A stretch of DNA of 27,659 nt from DASZBR01 sp033763845 (GCA_033763845.1 JANRJR010000082.1:1-27659), one strand, 5' to 3'; numbered from the stretch's first letter, positions 6,538-14,866 are shown. Translations and numbers: made by a program. Notes: generated by a model not told the origin, from the letters alone.

Positions 6538-7830
6538 TTAAGCGAAAGGATGTTTTAGAATAATGGTATCTTTTCTATCCGCACCCGTTGAAACAACATC
6601 TACTGGCACGCCGACTAGTGCTTCTAATTTTTTAAGATAATTCTTTGCATTTGCTGGAAGTTTATCCCATTCACGCACACCAGCCGTCGGCTCAGTCCAA
6701 CCCGGAAATTCTTCATAAATCGGTTTACATAATGCGTAATCTTCCGCAGACGCAAATAATTTATCTATTTTTTGCCCATCGTATTCATACGCCACACAAA
6801 TTTTAATCGTGGGCAAACCATCCAATACATCCAATTTATTAATACATAATCCAGTCAAGCTGTTTAATATTGCGGAACGACGTAATGCAACAGCATCAAA
6901 CCATCCGCAACGACGAGGACGTCCCGTCACACTCCCAAATTCATTTCCACGTTTTGCTAAATACGCGCCCGTGTCATCTAATAATTCTGTCGGAAACGGA
7001 CCTGAACCTACACGCGTGGTATACGCTTTTGTAATCCCTAGGACTTTATCAAATGATAATACACCTACACCCGTTCCAACTGATGCGCCACCGGCCACAG
7101 TATTAGACGATGTTACAAATGGATATGTACCATGATCAATATCTAACAAACTTCCCTGCGCACCTTCAAACAAGATAGACTTCTTTTGTTTTTGATAATT
7201 CGCTAACGTTTCAACGCTATCAATAATCATGGGTTTAATTTGTTTTGCTAACGGCATGATTTGCGACAATATTTCATCTACAGAAAACGTTTTTTGTTTA
7301 TAATAATTTTTTAATACAAAATTATGGTAATCCAATACTTCTGTTAATTTTTCACGGAAACGCTCTTCGTGAAATAAATCACACACACGTAATCCACGAC
7401 GCGCAATTTTATCTTCGTACGTAGGACCAATACCACGCCCTGTTGTTCCAATTTTTGAATTGCCTTTTGCGTTTTCACGCGCTTGATCTAATAAAACGTG
7501 ATATGGAAGAACTAAGGGACACTGATGACTGATTTTTAATCGCTGAGAAACCGGAATATTTTTTCGTTCCAGCTGATCCATTTCTTCAATCAAGGCATGT
7601 AACGAAAGCACAACGCCATTGCCAATAATACATTCAATATTTTTATGTAAAATGCCGGAAGGAATTAATCGAAGAACGGTTTTTTCACCATCAATGACAA
7701 GTGTATGACCTGCGTTATGTCCACCTTGAAAACGGACAACTACATCAACGTGTTCCGTTAACAAATCAACTATTTTTCCTTTCCCTTCATCTCCCCATTG
7801 ACTACCCACAACAATGACATTTTTCGACAT
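6538..7830 (-). CDS. purA: Adenylosuccinate synthetase
   Basis: A 430-residue cytoplasmic enzyme that joins IMP and aspartate using GTP, the first committed step from IMP to AMP. The signature QWGDEGKGK is at residues 11-19, with the catalytic Asp and the GTP P-loop. GGHNAGHT follows near 40, and GRGIGPTYEDK near 130 is the second family signature. ILFEGAQG, GVGVLSF and the aspartate-loop TGRPRRCGW are all intact. Length matches E. coli PurA (432). ATG at 7830 is used; an upstream in-frame TTG (7842) would add four residues. It follows hfq by about 100 bp containing a small palindrome and is the last gene of the leftward run. The usual hflX/hflK/hflC genes between hfq and purA are missing here. 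Confidence 0.97.
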   Translation of the reverse strand: MSKNVIVVGSQWGDEGKGKIVDLLTEHVDVVVRFQGGHNAGHTLVIDGEKTVLRLIPSGILHKNIECIIGNGVVLSLHALIEEMDQLERKNIPVSQRLKISHQCPLVLPYHVLLDQARENAKGNSKIGTTGRGIGPTYEDKIARRGLRVCDLFHEERFREKLTEVLDYHNFVLKNYYKQKTFSVDEILSQIMPLAKQIKPMIIDSVETLANYQKQKKSILFEGAQGSLLDIDHGTYPFVTSSNTVAGGASVGTGVGVLSFDKVLGITKAYTTRVGSGPFPTELLDDTGAYLAKRGNEFGSVTGRPRRCGWFDAVALRRSAILNSLTGLCINKLDVLDGLPTIKICVAYEYDGQKIDKLFASAEDYALCKPIYEEFPGWTEPTAGVREWDKLPANAKNYLKKLEALVGVPVDVVSTGADRKDTIILKHPFA

Positions 7831-7864
7831 TGAATTTCTCAAAATAAATATTAAAAAGGCACGA

Positions 7865-7896
7865 GCGGGTCAAATCCTTGAAGGCCTAGAGCCCGC
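7865..7896. repeat. Imperfect palindrome in hfq-purA spacer
   Basis: On the minus strand GCGGG-C-TC pairs with GA-CCCGC, a 7-bp stem with one bulge, enclosing a smaller CCTT/AAGG pairing. It sits between the hfq stop and the purA start, where it could slow or attenuate read-through, or be a dispersed GC-rich repeat in otherwise AT-rich DNA. No U-run follows, so it is not a classical terminator. Confidence 0.4.
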
Positions 7897-7931
7897 CCCT
7901 ACAAACCTACATTGTATAACAAAACAAGAGA

Positions 7932-8186
7932 TTAGGCGCCTGCTGCCTCTAAGGTTTCCTGACGCTTAAGGTCAGTTAACTCCACAGCACGAGAAGGTAC
8001 AATGGTCGAAATCGCATGCTTGTAGACCATTTGATTGATGGTGTTTTTCAACAACACCACAAACTGATCGTATGCATCGATGTGACCTTGCAATTTGATA
8101 CCATTGACGAGATAGATAGAAACGGGGACTTTATCCTTGCGAAGCTCTTCCAAGAACGGTTCTTGTAACGAAGGCCATTTTGACAT
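7932..8186 (-). CDS. hfq: RNA chaperone Hfq
   Basis: An 84-residue Sm-like protein that forms hexamers and pairs small RNAs with target mRNAs. The Sm1 part shows LQEPFLEELRK and VPVSIYLVNGIKLQGHI, and the Sm2 part shows MVYKHAISTIVPSR with the YKH pocket that binds U-rich RNA 3' ends. QDPFLN of E. coli is QEPFLE here. The C-terminal tail is short (about 18 residues). A strong AAAGGAG lies upstream of the ATG. It lies between the DUF6580-like gene and purA, all in one direction. Assignment is secure. Confidence 0.97.
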   Translation of the reverse strand: MSKWPSLQEPFLEELRKDKVPVSIYLVNGIKLQGHIDAYDQFVVLLKNTINQMVYKHAISTIVPSRAVELTDLKRQETLEAAGA

Positions 8187-8221
8187 AGTGATTCTCCTTT
8201 CAATTTTTGATAAACGAAAAA

Positions 8222-8737
8222 TTATAGTGCCGTGAAAAATACGCGATTCAAAGGCCCCCTGTCAAGAGCCAAACCGCGAACCAAACCATAATAAAATATC
8301 ACACCTAAAAAACTATACGTTAAAAAAGGTAGCGCAAAAACATAACAACGAATAAATTCTGTTACGGTGTGAAAATAAAGTCCTGAAAAAATAAATACAC
8401 CTAAATTCGTCCATGACCAATATAAAACTGTCGCAGATAATAATTGAAATAAATTAAATTGAAAAAACAATGTGCTAAACATTAATCCTGAATAAACAAA
8501 AAATGACCAACTACCCCACAACGGATAATGATGCAAAATACTTAAGAAAATATCAGAAATCAGTTGCCCCAAGACCACAATCACTACCGTCGCATCACGC
8601 GCAAATAATTCTCGCAGCAATACACTTAACACAATTGTCGGTGTGAAATCAGGAGGATGTGGAATCAGACGACTTATGACCATCAATAGCAAAAATACTG
8701 CGCTGAGAGAAAAATTTATTCTATTTAATAGACTCAT
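8222..8737 (-). CDS. DUF6580-like integral membrane protein
   Basis: A 171-residue protein with about five or six membrane segments and no signal sequence. The N-terminal SRLIPHPPDFTPTIVLSVL resembles the R-L-[IL]-P-H-P-P-N-F-T-P block that I associate with DUF6580 proteins, which are thought to be small transporters related to ECF substrate-binding components. GQLISDIFLSILHH would correspond to the conserved S-D motif in the third helix. No ATPase or ECF partner is nearby, so a substrate cannot be proposed. It follows the TusA-like gene by 17 bp and precedes hfq by 35 bp, so it is probably co-transcribed. The domain call is from memory of the motif. Confidence 0.5.
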   Translation of the reverse strand: MSLLNRINFSLSAVFLLLMVISRLIPHPPDFTPTIVLSVLLRELFARDATVVIVVLGQLISDIFLSILHHYPLWGSWSFFVYSGLMFSTLFFQFNLFQLLSATVLYWSWTNLGVFIFSGLYFHTVTEFIRCYVFALPFLTYSFLGVIFYYGLVRGLALDRGPLNRVFFTAL

Positions 8738-8754
8738 GTAGAAACCTGCCCGAG

Positions 8755-8979
8755 TTATTTTTTAATCCAAAAAGTAAATTTCTTTTTTTGTTGCGACACT
8801 TTTACTAAAGCATGCGAATGAGTCGCAACAAATACCTTAAAATCCAATACGCTGCTCGGATCTGTACTAATGACTTTTAATATCTCACCCTTCTCCATCG
8901 ATGACAATAGTTTTTTTGCTTTTAACAATACTTGAGGACAAAACAATCCTGACGTATCTAATACCTTATCGTATGACAT
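8755..8979 (-). CDS. TusA/SirA-family sulfur carrier with altered CPxP motif
   Basis: A 74-residue protein. LDTSGLFCP near the N-terminus, EKGEILKVISTDPSSVLDF in the middle and KFTFWIKK at the end match the TusA/YedF fold, a small two-layer domain that carries persulfide sulfur on its Cys for tRNA thiolation or cofactor synthesis. The active cysteine is present, but the motif is CPQV rather than CPxP: the second proline is Val. ATG at 8979 is preferred over an upstream GTG at 9000 because the latter reaches further into the preceding gene. It overlaps the ArnT-like gene by 14 bp. With no other tus gene nearby, the pathway cannot be fixed. Confidence 0.75.
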   Translation of the reverse strand: MSYDKVLDTSGLFCPQVLLKAKKLLSSMEKGEILKVISTDPSSVLDFKVFVATHSHALVKVSQQKKKFTFWIKK

Positions 8980-10702
8980 CAGGAAGTTTCTTCTGCTCAC
9001 CGGACTGTAAAACCGCTTGGCAATCCTCGGGTGAATTGCTTAATAACATCACACGCTTATTTTGCGCTACAGCACAAAACGGTTTTGCGTCTGGATTTTT
9101 TTGAAATTCCGGCCAACGTTCCGTATGCATTACCAAATATAAAAACTCGGACTTGGATTTTGCAAAAAAATCTGGCAATGTTAAAAATTGCTTTTTCCCT
9201 GAGCTCGTCGTCGATCCGTAATATAAATCTGCGCTCTTACTATCTACGACAGGACACGGGAAACCCACATAAAACACAAACGACGAAAAGCCTTCAAAAT
9301 CTTGATACAAATAAACAGGTCGCGCTTGATATTGTGTTTTTACATATTGTGCCAATGTTTTTTGTGAATACATAAATTGTGAGCTTTCTCGAATAGATAA
9401 ATAAAACGAAACAAACGGAATCGTTAACAGTGAAAACAATAAAACGGGCAATAAAACATTTTCACGGTTTTTGTAGCAAAAATATAATCCACCAACACAA
9501 AAACCAATCATCACTATCGTCAACAGTAAAATGGAAGATTGATACATACCCGGAACTAATTTAGGCGTTACCATCGCAAAAACGCCGGCACCTGCAAATG
9601 CTGCCGTAAATGCGCCATAAACCAAGACTAACCAACGCGATTTGTTAGCATGCACCCACTCTTCTATTTTTTGCGCAATTAAATAAGCTAACGGTGGTGT
9701 AGCAATAATCAAATAATAATCACCTTTGTCTGCTGATAAAGAAAAGAACACAAACATCACCCCGACCCAACTCCACAAAAATGCTTTTAATGGATCGAAT
9801 GGTTTTTTGAGTCGCAAAGGCCAAAATGTAAATAATAAGAAAATACTCCACGGCAAAAGATATGCAATCAATCGGGGAACATAAAAATAAATCGGTCCGG
9901 TATGGTAATCGTGAGGATTCGAGATATTGAAAAACCGCAAAAACTGCTGGTTAATAATATATTCCCAAATAAAACGCGGTTGTACTATCGAGGCTAAAAT
10001 GTGCCACGGTAAAACAATCGCTAGAAATATTGTAATAGCTCTGCGATCCAACATCGCGAGGTATTGCTCTTTCGTCGCTCCCATCAAGCTCATATACACA
10101 ATCATAATCACGGGAATCAAAATCAATACGACAACACCTTTTGTCAACACGGCTAACGCTAAGAAAACGTAACCTGTATCCAATGACATAAAATAAAACG
10201 AAATCAAACTGGCAGAAATAAAAAACATAAATAACGGATCAAAAAACACTGTTCGCCCAATAATAAGAAATACAATACTGGAGAGCATAACTAATGCGGC
10301 GAACCACCCTGTTCTTGCTGCATCCAATTTTTTACCCAAATGAAAAAACAATAACGCAGTCGAAGCAGTAGCCAAACTCGGAATAAATCGCGCACCAAAT
10401 GCATTCACACCAAAAACTTTATAACTGAGGGCCATCAACCAATAAAGCATAGGCGGTTTTTCTAAATAGGATACGCCGTTTAAATGCGGAATAATCCAAT
10501 GATGATTAACTAACATTTCACGCGCGATTTCTGCATACAGTCCTTCGTTCATATCCAGAATGGCATATGAACCAATCCCATAAAAACACGCAATAAATAC
10601 CAGGACACCTAAAAAAATGTTTTGCCACATATCCAAATAATTGGGCGCCGTAGTAAACGAAAAAGCGGGCAATTTAATTTTACTCATCAATGCTCGTATC
10701 AT
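8966..10702 (-). CDS. ArnT-like GT-C glycosyltransferase (family 39/83)
   Basis: A 578-residue polytopic membrane protein with about eleven membrane helices in the first 420 residues and a soluble C-terminal part. The first periplasmic loop carries DMNEGLYAEIAREM, the acidic GT-C catalytic region, and NGVSYLEKPPMLYW, the EKPP block conserved in ArnT/undecaprenyl-phosphate-sugar transferases. These enzymes move a sugar from a polyprenyl phosphate carrier onto lipid A or another acceptor at the periplasmic face. ArnT proper adds aminoarabinose and confers polymyxin resistance, but no arn genes are here, so the donor and acceptor are unknown. The start overlaps the tatD stop by one base (TGATG). 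Confidence 0.75.
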   Translation of the reverse strand: MIRALMSKIKLPAFSFTTAPNYLDMWQNIFLGVLVFIACFYGIGSYAILDMNEGLYAEIAREMLVNHHWIIPHLNGVSYLEKPPMLYWLMALSYKVFGVNAFGARFIPSLATASTALLFFHLGKKLDAARTGWFAALVMLSSIVFLIIGRTVFFDPLFMFFISASLISFYFMSLDTGYVFLALAVLTKGVVVLILIPVIMIVYMSLMGATKEQYLAMLDRRAITIFLAIVLPWHILASIVQPRFIWEYIINQQFLRFFNISNPHDYHTGPIYFYVPRLIAYLLPWSIFLLFTFWPLRLKKPFDPLKAFLWSWVGVMFVFFSLSADKGDYYLIIATPPLAYLIAQKIEEWVHANKSRWLVLVYGAFTAAFAGAGVFAMVTPKLVPGMYQSSILLLTIVMIGFCVGGLYFCYKNRENVLLPVLLFSLLTIPFVSFYLSIRESSQFMYSQKTLAQYVKTQYQARPVYLYQDFEGFSSFVFYVGFPCPVVDSKSADLYYGSTTSSGKKQFLTLPDFFAKSKSEFLYLVMHTERWPEFQKNPDAKPFCAVAQNKRVMLLSNSPEDCQAVLQSGEQKKLPDVIR

Positions 10703-11469
10703 CAGAAAGTCCTCTTTGCTGATTTAAATATCGTAAAAAAATTCTGCGTTGTTGCTTCACTGATTGTTTCTACAGAAACCTCTCTAAGCTCCGCCATTTT
10801 CTGTGCAACATACAAAACATATTGCGGCTCGTTAGGTTTACCTCGATATGGCATAGGAGCCAACCATGGCGCATCGGTTTCAATTAACATTTTATCTAAT
10901 GGGACCTGTTTCGCAATGGCTTGAAGTTCAATCGCATTTTTAAACGTGACAATCCCTGAAAATGAAATATAAAAATTAAGCGCCATAGCCTGTTCAGCCA
11001 TTTCCCAATTTTCGGTGAAGCAATGCATCACCCCACCTACCTCGTTCGCTTTTTCTTCTTTTAATAATTTAATGGTATCTTCTCGCGCGTCTCGCGTATG
11101 AATAATCAATGGTTTTTTTAATTCACGGGCCGCACGAATATGATGACGAAAATTATTTTGTTGTATAGACGGATCATGATCTTCTAATCGGTAATAATCT
11201 AACCCCGTTTCACCTAACGCCACAACTTTAGGATGTGATGCAAGTTTAAGCAGTTGATCAACTGAAATGCTTTCCAATTCATTCGGATGAATACCAATTG
11301 ACGCGCTAACATCAGCATGTTTATCAGCTACCGCCAATACATCTGCCGTTGTTTTTAAATCCACACCCGGACAAAGAAAATGCTTAATGCCTGCACTGCG
11401 TGCATTTACAAGCATCGCGTCGGGCGAATCCAATAAATTAATGTGACAATGCGAATCAACTAGCTGCAT
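10702..11469 (-). CDS. TatD-family metal-dependent hydrolase (YcfH-like)
   Basis: A 255-residue TIM-barrel hydrolase. Metal ligands are all visible: DSHCH near the start, GETGLDYY, IIHTRDA, MHCFTE and IETDAPWLAP. It starts at the ATG at 11469 (MQLVDSHCH); upstream codons to a TTG at 11499 would lie in the holB end. It overlaps holB by 14 bp. TatD proteins act as DNA exonucleases and D-aminoacyl-tRNA hydrolases. The locus order tmk-holB-tatD is conserved in gammaproteobacteria and marks this as the YcfH branch. In Pseudomonas pilZ lies between holB and tatD; here it does not. Confidence 0.93.
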   Translation of the reverse strand: MQLVDSHCHINLLDSPDAMLVNARSAGIKHFLCPGVDLKTTADVLAVADKHADVSASIGIHPNELESISVDQLLKLASHPKVVALGETGLDYYRLEDHDPSIQQNNFRHHIRAARELKKPLIIHTRDAREDTIKLLKEEKANEVGGVMHCFTENWEMAEQAMALNFYISFSGIVTFKNAIELQAIAKQVPLDKMLIETDAPWLAPMPYRGKPNEPQYVLYVAQKMAELREVSVETISEATTQNFFTIFKSAKRTF

Positions 11470-12154
11470 ACCTTGCCCATTGAAAAAAAATATTCTCAAG
11501 CGTTAATAATACATTCGGATTATATTTTCTCATAAGTTTTTCACGCGCACGATTAATTTCATCCAACCAATTAAATAAAACGGGTTGATTATTTTTAATA
11601 ATGCACTCTGTAGCAATAAAATATAATTTTTCGAGTGTTTCATGCAGTGGTTGCTTTTCTAATTGCGCTGCCTGTTCAATCGGAGATAATTTTGAGTGTA
11701 ATAATTTTATAAGCTTTTCATCACATGGCATATCTCGAGAACTGTCAAAGATCACTTTTTGACAACGACTCCGAATCGTCAACGGTAATAGACTGGGAAA
11801 TTCCGTAATCAATATTAATACGGTTTGAGGCGGCGGCTCTTCCAATGTTTTTAATAGTGCATTCATCGCGCCGACTGGCATTGACTCTGCCAACGCAAAA
11901 ATAACCACTTTATAATTTCCTTGGTGAGCCGAATGATGTAATGCAGCAATCACATCACGCACATCATCAATCGCTGTTGTTTCTTGGAAATAAAGATCAG
12001 GGTGAGATAATTCATCCATCCATTTATCACCCAATAATTTTTTGGCCACTTGAAGTGCAAATTCGCGTTTTTCAGCTTGTATGCCTCCACAAAACAAAAG
12101 CGCATGCGGCAACTTATTTTGCTGGATTAATGTCAGAAGTTCTGCCCGTTTCAT
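11456..12154 (-). CDS. holB: DNA polymerase III delta-prime subunit, short form
   Basis: A 232-residue clamp-loader subunit. It has HALLFCGG at the Walker A position but no GK[ST], as delta-prime does not hydrolyse ATP. SHPDLYF, IDDVRDVIAAL, YKVVIFALAESM, ALLKTLEEPP and TIRSRCQ follow in the family order. It is about 100 residues shorter than the E. coli protein (334). The Cys4 zinc module between helix LLG and HPD is missing (only about ten residues there, without cysteines), and the C-terminal collar domain is reduced to a helical tail. The gene overlaps tmk by ATGA and tatD by 14 bp. No frameshift is seen, so it looks like a compact but complete gene. Confidence 0.88.
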   Translation of the reverse strand: MKRAELLTLIQQNKLPHALLFCGGIQAEKREFALQVAKKLLGDKWMDELSHPDLYFQETTAIDDVRDVIAALHHSAHQGNYKVVIFALAESMPVGAMNALLKTLEEPPPQTVLILITEFPSLLPLTIRSRCQKVIFDSSRDMPCDEKLIKLLHSKLSPIEQAAQLEKQPLHETLEKLYFIATECIIKNNQPVLFNWLDEINRAREKLMRKYNPNVLLTLENIFFQWARYAAS

Positions 12155-12786
12155 TTTTTTGCTTTAACAATATATGGGTCAATGATTTCTTGTAATGCAC
12201 GCTTTACTGCAGACAAGGGTCTCGCAGCATCAATGATGCGATAACGACGCGGATATCGTTCAGCACGTGAAAGATAAGCGCGACGAACCCTTTGAAAAAA
12301 GGCAACTTCTTCACGCTCGATGCGATCCAATTGTTTTCGTCGACGCGTCCGATGCAGTGCCTTTTTAACAGGTGCATCTAATAATAAAACCATATCCGGA
12401 CGAAATCCTTCTTGAACCCAAGTTTCCAAAACCTCAATCCGTTTTTTATCAATTCCTCGTCCACCACCTTGATAGGCATAACTGGCATCCGTAAATCTGT
12501 CACACAACACCCAAAATCCTGCTGCCAATGCAGGTAAAACTACTTCAGCAAGATGTTGCGCGCGAGCTGCAAATAAAAGCAATAATTCAGTGTCTGAGTG
12601 AACAGTTTCTGTCGTAGGATGATGTAACACTAAATGGCGAATTTCTTCCGAAAAAGGTGTACCACCCGGTTCACGTGTAATAACAAATGGAATGCCCTGG
12701 CGCTTTAAATAACTGGATAAGTAACGAATACACGTTGATTTTCCAACGCCCTCAATCCCTTCAAGCGTAATAAATAATCCTGTCAT
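12151..12786 (-). CDS. tmk: Thymidylate kinase
   Basis: A 211-residue P-loop kinase that phosphorylates dTMP to dTDP. EGIEGVGKST at residues 9-18 is the P-loop. The DR[FY] motif appears as LCDRFTDASYAYQGGGRG, which binds the nucleotide base. The LID region has basic residues followed by LDRIE, as in E. coli-type enzymes. The length is normal (E. coli 213). The ATG overlaps the ppiD stop by one base (TAATG) and the stop overlaps holB by 4 bp, placing three unrelated housekeeping genes in one tightly coupled transcript. The C-terminal third is unusually Arg-rich. Confidence 0.96.
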   Translation of the reverse strand: MTGLFITLEGIEGVGKSTCIRYLSSYLKRQGIPFVITREPGGTPFSEEIRHLVLHHPTTETVHSDTELLLLFAARAQHLAEVVLPALAAGFWVLCDRFTDASYAYQGGGRGIDKKRIEVLETWVQEGFRPDMVLLLDAPVKKALHRTRRRKQLDRIEREEVAFFQRVRRAYLSRAERYPRRYRIIDAARPLSAVKRALQEIIDPYIVKAKK

Positions 12787-14729
12787 TATGGATTATCCGG
12801 TTTAGCATCCAAGACGGATTGATTAAGTTTGATGGAAGAATTTTTCATTAATTCTCGCACATACAGCTGATAATCAATTTGTCCATAATTTTTTTCTAAT
12901 TCTTCTTTGAAAATATTGTGAGAAATGCTGTCATCGGATTTAGGTAATTCACCTTGATGCACGGCATCAACCTCAATAATCGCATAGTCACCGGATGGAA
13001 GTCGCACGCCCTTAACCGATGCATTGTCATTGGGATACGGCATACTAAAGGCTTCCGTTAAGATACGACTATCCACGCGAGAATCATAACGCCCCGCATC
13101 TTTATCCACTTGCCATGGAAATGCGTTTTCGCGCGAGAGTGCTGCTGCGGAAGATTTATTGTCTTCAATTTGTTTCAACCATGATTGTCCCAACGCTTCT
13201 GCTTTTTCTTGGGCTTGTTGGTTACGGAGCTTTTGTGCGATGGTATTCTCAACATCCGCAAACGGTAATACGGCTTGAGGCTGATGATTTTTCACACGAA
13301 CAACCGCAACCGTGTTGGGATCCAATTGAATTAAATCACTGTTATTTCCATTCTGTAGCACATCACGACTGAAAGCAGCTTCAACAATTTTTGCATTAGA
13401 GGCAATACCTACTTTCATTCCATCACGCGTAAACAAATCAGTTGTGCCAACCGACATATTTAATGCCTTCGCGGCAATCTCTAACGTCGTTGGATTGGAA
13501 TAGGTTAAGTTAGATAATTTATCGCTTTCTTGTGAAAAAATTTGTTCGGCTTGTTGTTCTGCTAGCGTACTTTCCACTTGAGATTTCACCGCAGAAAATG
13601 GCATAACTTCGGCTTTTTTCACACCTAATAATTTAATTAAACTTAAACCATAAGATGTTCTAACCGGCTCACTCACATCACCTACTGATTTTAAATTCGC
13701 CACCGCTTTTTCAAACGACGGATCCAGTGTTCCTGCACTAAACCAATCTAATTCACCGCCACTTTTTGACGAAGCGATATCCTGTGAATATTTTCGTGCA
13801 AGCACAGAAAAACGCGCACCGGATTTTAACTGATGCTGAATATCATCCATTCTTTTTTCAGCACCTTCTACATCCGCCGGCGATGCATCTTGTGGAATTT
13901 TGATCAAAATATACGCCACATGCCAGCTAGCCGGTTTTGTATAGCTTTCAATATTATTTTCATAATACTGCTGCACTTTTGTTTCATCAAAATGCATTTG
14001 GGCCTTAATCGCAGGAAGAGATAATTCAAGATATTGCAAGCTAACTTGTTCTGGTGATTGAAACTCGTTTTGATGCGTTTGATAATAATTCTTAACATCC
14101 TCATCACGTAAGTGAATATCACGTGAAAAATGGGCAGCAGGAATGATGACGTAACTAATATCACGCTTTTGATTGACTAAACGAATGGCGTTATCCACTT
14201 CGCCAGGCAACGCAAATGCACTGTTGACATAACCACTTTGGACTTGACCGATCAACATTGAATTACGCATATCGATTAAAAAAGAATTTTGCGAATACAA
14301 AATGCCACTTAGCACTTCACGGAATCGATTCACAGAAAATTGACCGCTCTCTTGGAATGCAGGAATCTTCAATAACGCTTCATTCACTTGATCAGTCGTT
14401 ACACGATATCCCGATTTTGTTGCAGCTTGAACTAATACCGTAGATACGACCAACTGATTCAGTGCTTGACGCTTTAACGCTCCTTCAACCGTTGGATTTA
14501 AAGAGAAATTTGCACCCAATTGCATTTGTTCTTGTTGACGCAACCGTTCATACGATGACATCACTTGAGCTTGCGTAATAGTAATATGATTGACTATAGC
14601 GGGTGTGTGAGATTGACGGGATCCAACGACGTAACTGTGAATCCCCCAAACTGCAAATGTACTAATAATAAGTATGACAACAATCCAAAGCACGGGGCCT
14701 TGAGATTTGTCACGAATATTTTGGAGCAT
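12786..14729 (-). CDS. ppiD: Periplasmic folding chaperone PpiD
   Basis: A 647-residue SurA-like chaperone anchored in the inner membrane and facing the periplasm at the Sec exit. MLQNIRDKSQGP, then a membrane helix at about 12-31, is the standard PpiD N-terminus. A SurA-N-like domain with two helical blocks (VNHITITQAQVMSSYERLRQ; FSVNRFREVL) spans about 45-200. A parvulin (PPIC) domain spans about 268-370 (WHVAYILIKIP; SGGELDWFSAG; SYGLSLIKLL), followed by the C-terminal helical and second degenerate domain. E. coli PpiD is 623 residues. It sits next to hupB as in other gammaproteobacteria, with two tRNAs and a terminator between. Its own promoter must lie at or after that terminator; none is obvious. 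Confidence 0.95.
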   Translation of the reverse strand: MLQNIRDKSQGPVLWIVVILIISTFAVWGIHSYVVGSRQSHTPAIVNHITITQAQVMSSYERLRQQEQMQLGANFSLNPTVEGALKRQALNQLVVSTVLVQAATKSGYRVTTDQVNEALLKIPAFQESGQFSVNRFREVLSGILYSQNSFLIDMRNSMLIGQVQSGYVNSAFALPGEVDNAIRLVNQKRDISYVIIPAAHFSRDIHLRDEDVKNYYQTHQNEFQSPEQVSLQYLELSLPAIKAQMHFDETKVQQYYENNIESYTKPASWHVAYILIKIPQDASPADVEGAEKRMDDIQHQLKSGARFSVLARKYSQDIASSKSGGELDWFSAGTLDPSFEKAVANLKSVGDVSEPVRTSYGLSLIKLLGVKKAEVMPFSAVKSQVESTLAEQQAEQIFSQESDKLSNLTYSNPTTLEIAAKALNMSVGTTDLFTRDGMKVGIASNAKIVEAAFSRDVLQNGNNSDLIQLDPNTVAVVRVKNHQPQAVLPFADVENTIAQKLRNQQAQEKAEALGQSWLKQIEDNKSSAAALSRENAFPWQVDKDAGRYDSRVDSRILTEAFSMPYPNDNASVKGVRLPSGDYAIIEVDAVHQGELPKSDDSISHNIFKEELEKNYGQIDYQLYVRELMKNSSIKLNQSVLDAKPDNP

Positions 14730-14745
14730 AGTTCATAGTCCATTT

Positions 14746-14778
14746 AAAAAAACATAGGGCAGAAAAAACGTCTGCCCT
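14746..14778 (-). terminator. Intrinsic terminator after hupB-tRNA-Val-tRNA-Asp
   Basis: Read on the minus strand, AGGGCAGA pairs with TCTGCCCT (8 bp) around a seven-base loop, and a T-run of seven follows after three bases. It lies 12 bp after the tRNA-Asp 3' end and just before ppiD, so it ends the hupB-tRNA transcript or attenuates read-through into ppiD. Confidence 0.85.
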
Positions 14779-14789
14779 AATCTATTGAC

Positions 14790-14866
14790 TGGCGGAGTGG
14801 ACGGGACTCGAACCCGCGACCCCCGGCGTGACAGGCCGGTATTCTAACCAGCTGAACTACCACTCC
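14790..14866 (-). tRNA. tRNA-Asp (anticodon GTC)
   Basis: A 77-base tRNA. Acceptor arm GGAGTGG pairs with CCACTCC, discriminator G is followed by an encoded CCA. The anticodon loop CTGTCAC between CCGGC/GCCGG reads GTC. The T loop is GGTTCGAGTCC. It is 30 bp after tRNA-Val in the same direction and just ahead of a terminator. Confidence 0.97.

Noticed and set aside
6809..7135. Plus-strand open frame over purA
   Set aside because: purA is unambiguous on the other strand and this frame has no start signals or motif.
9000..9000. GTG at 9000 as start of the TusA-like gene
   Set aside because: It would add seven residues not seen in the family and deepen overlap with the upstream gene; ATG at 8979 fits better.
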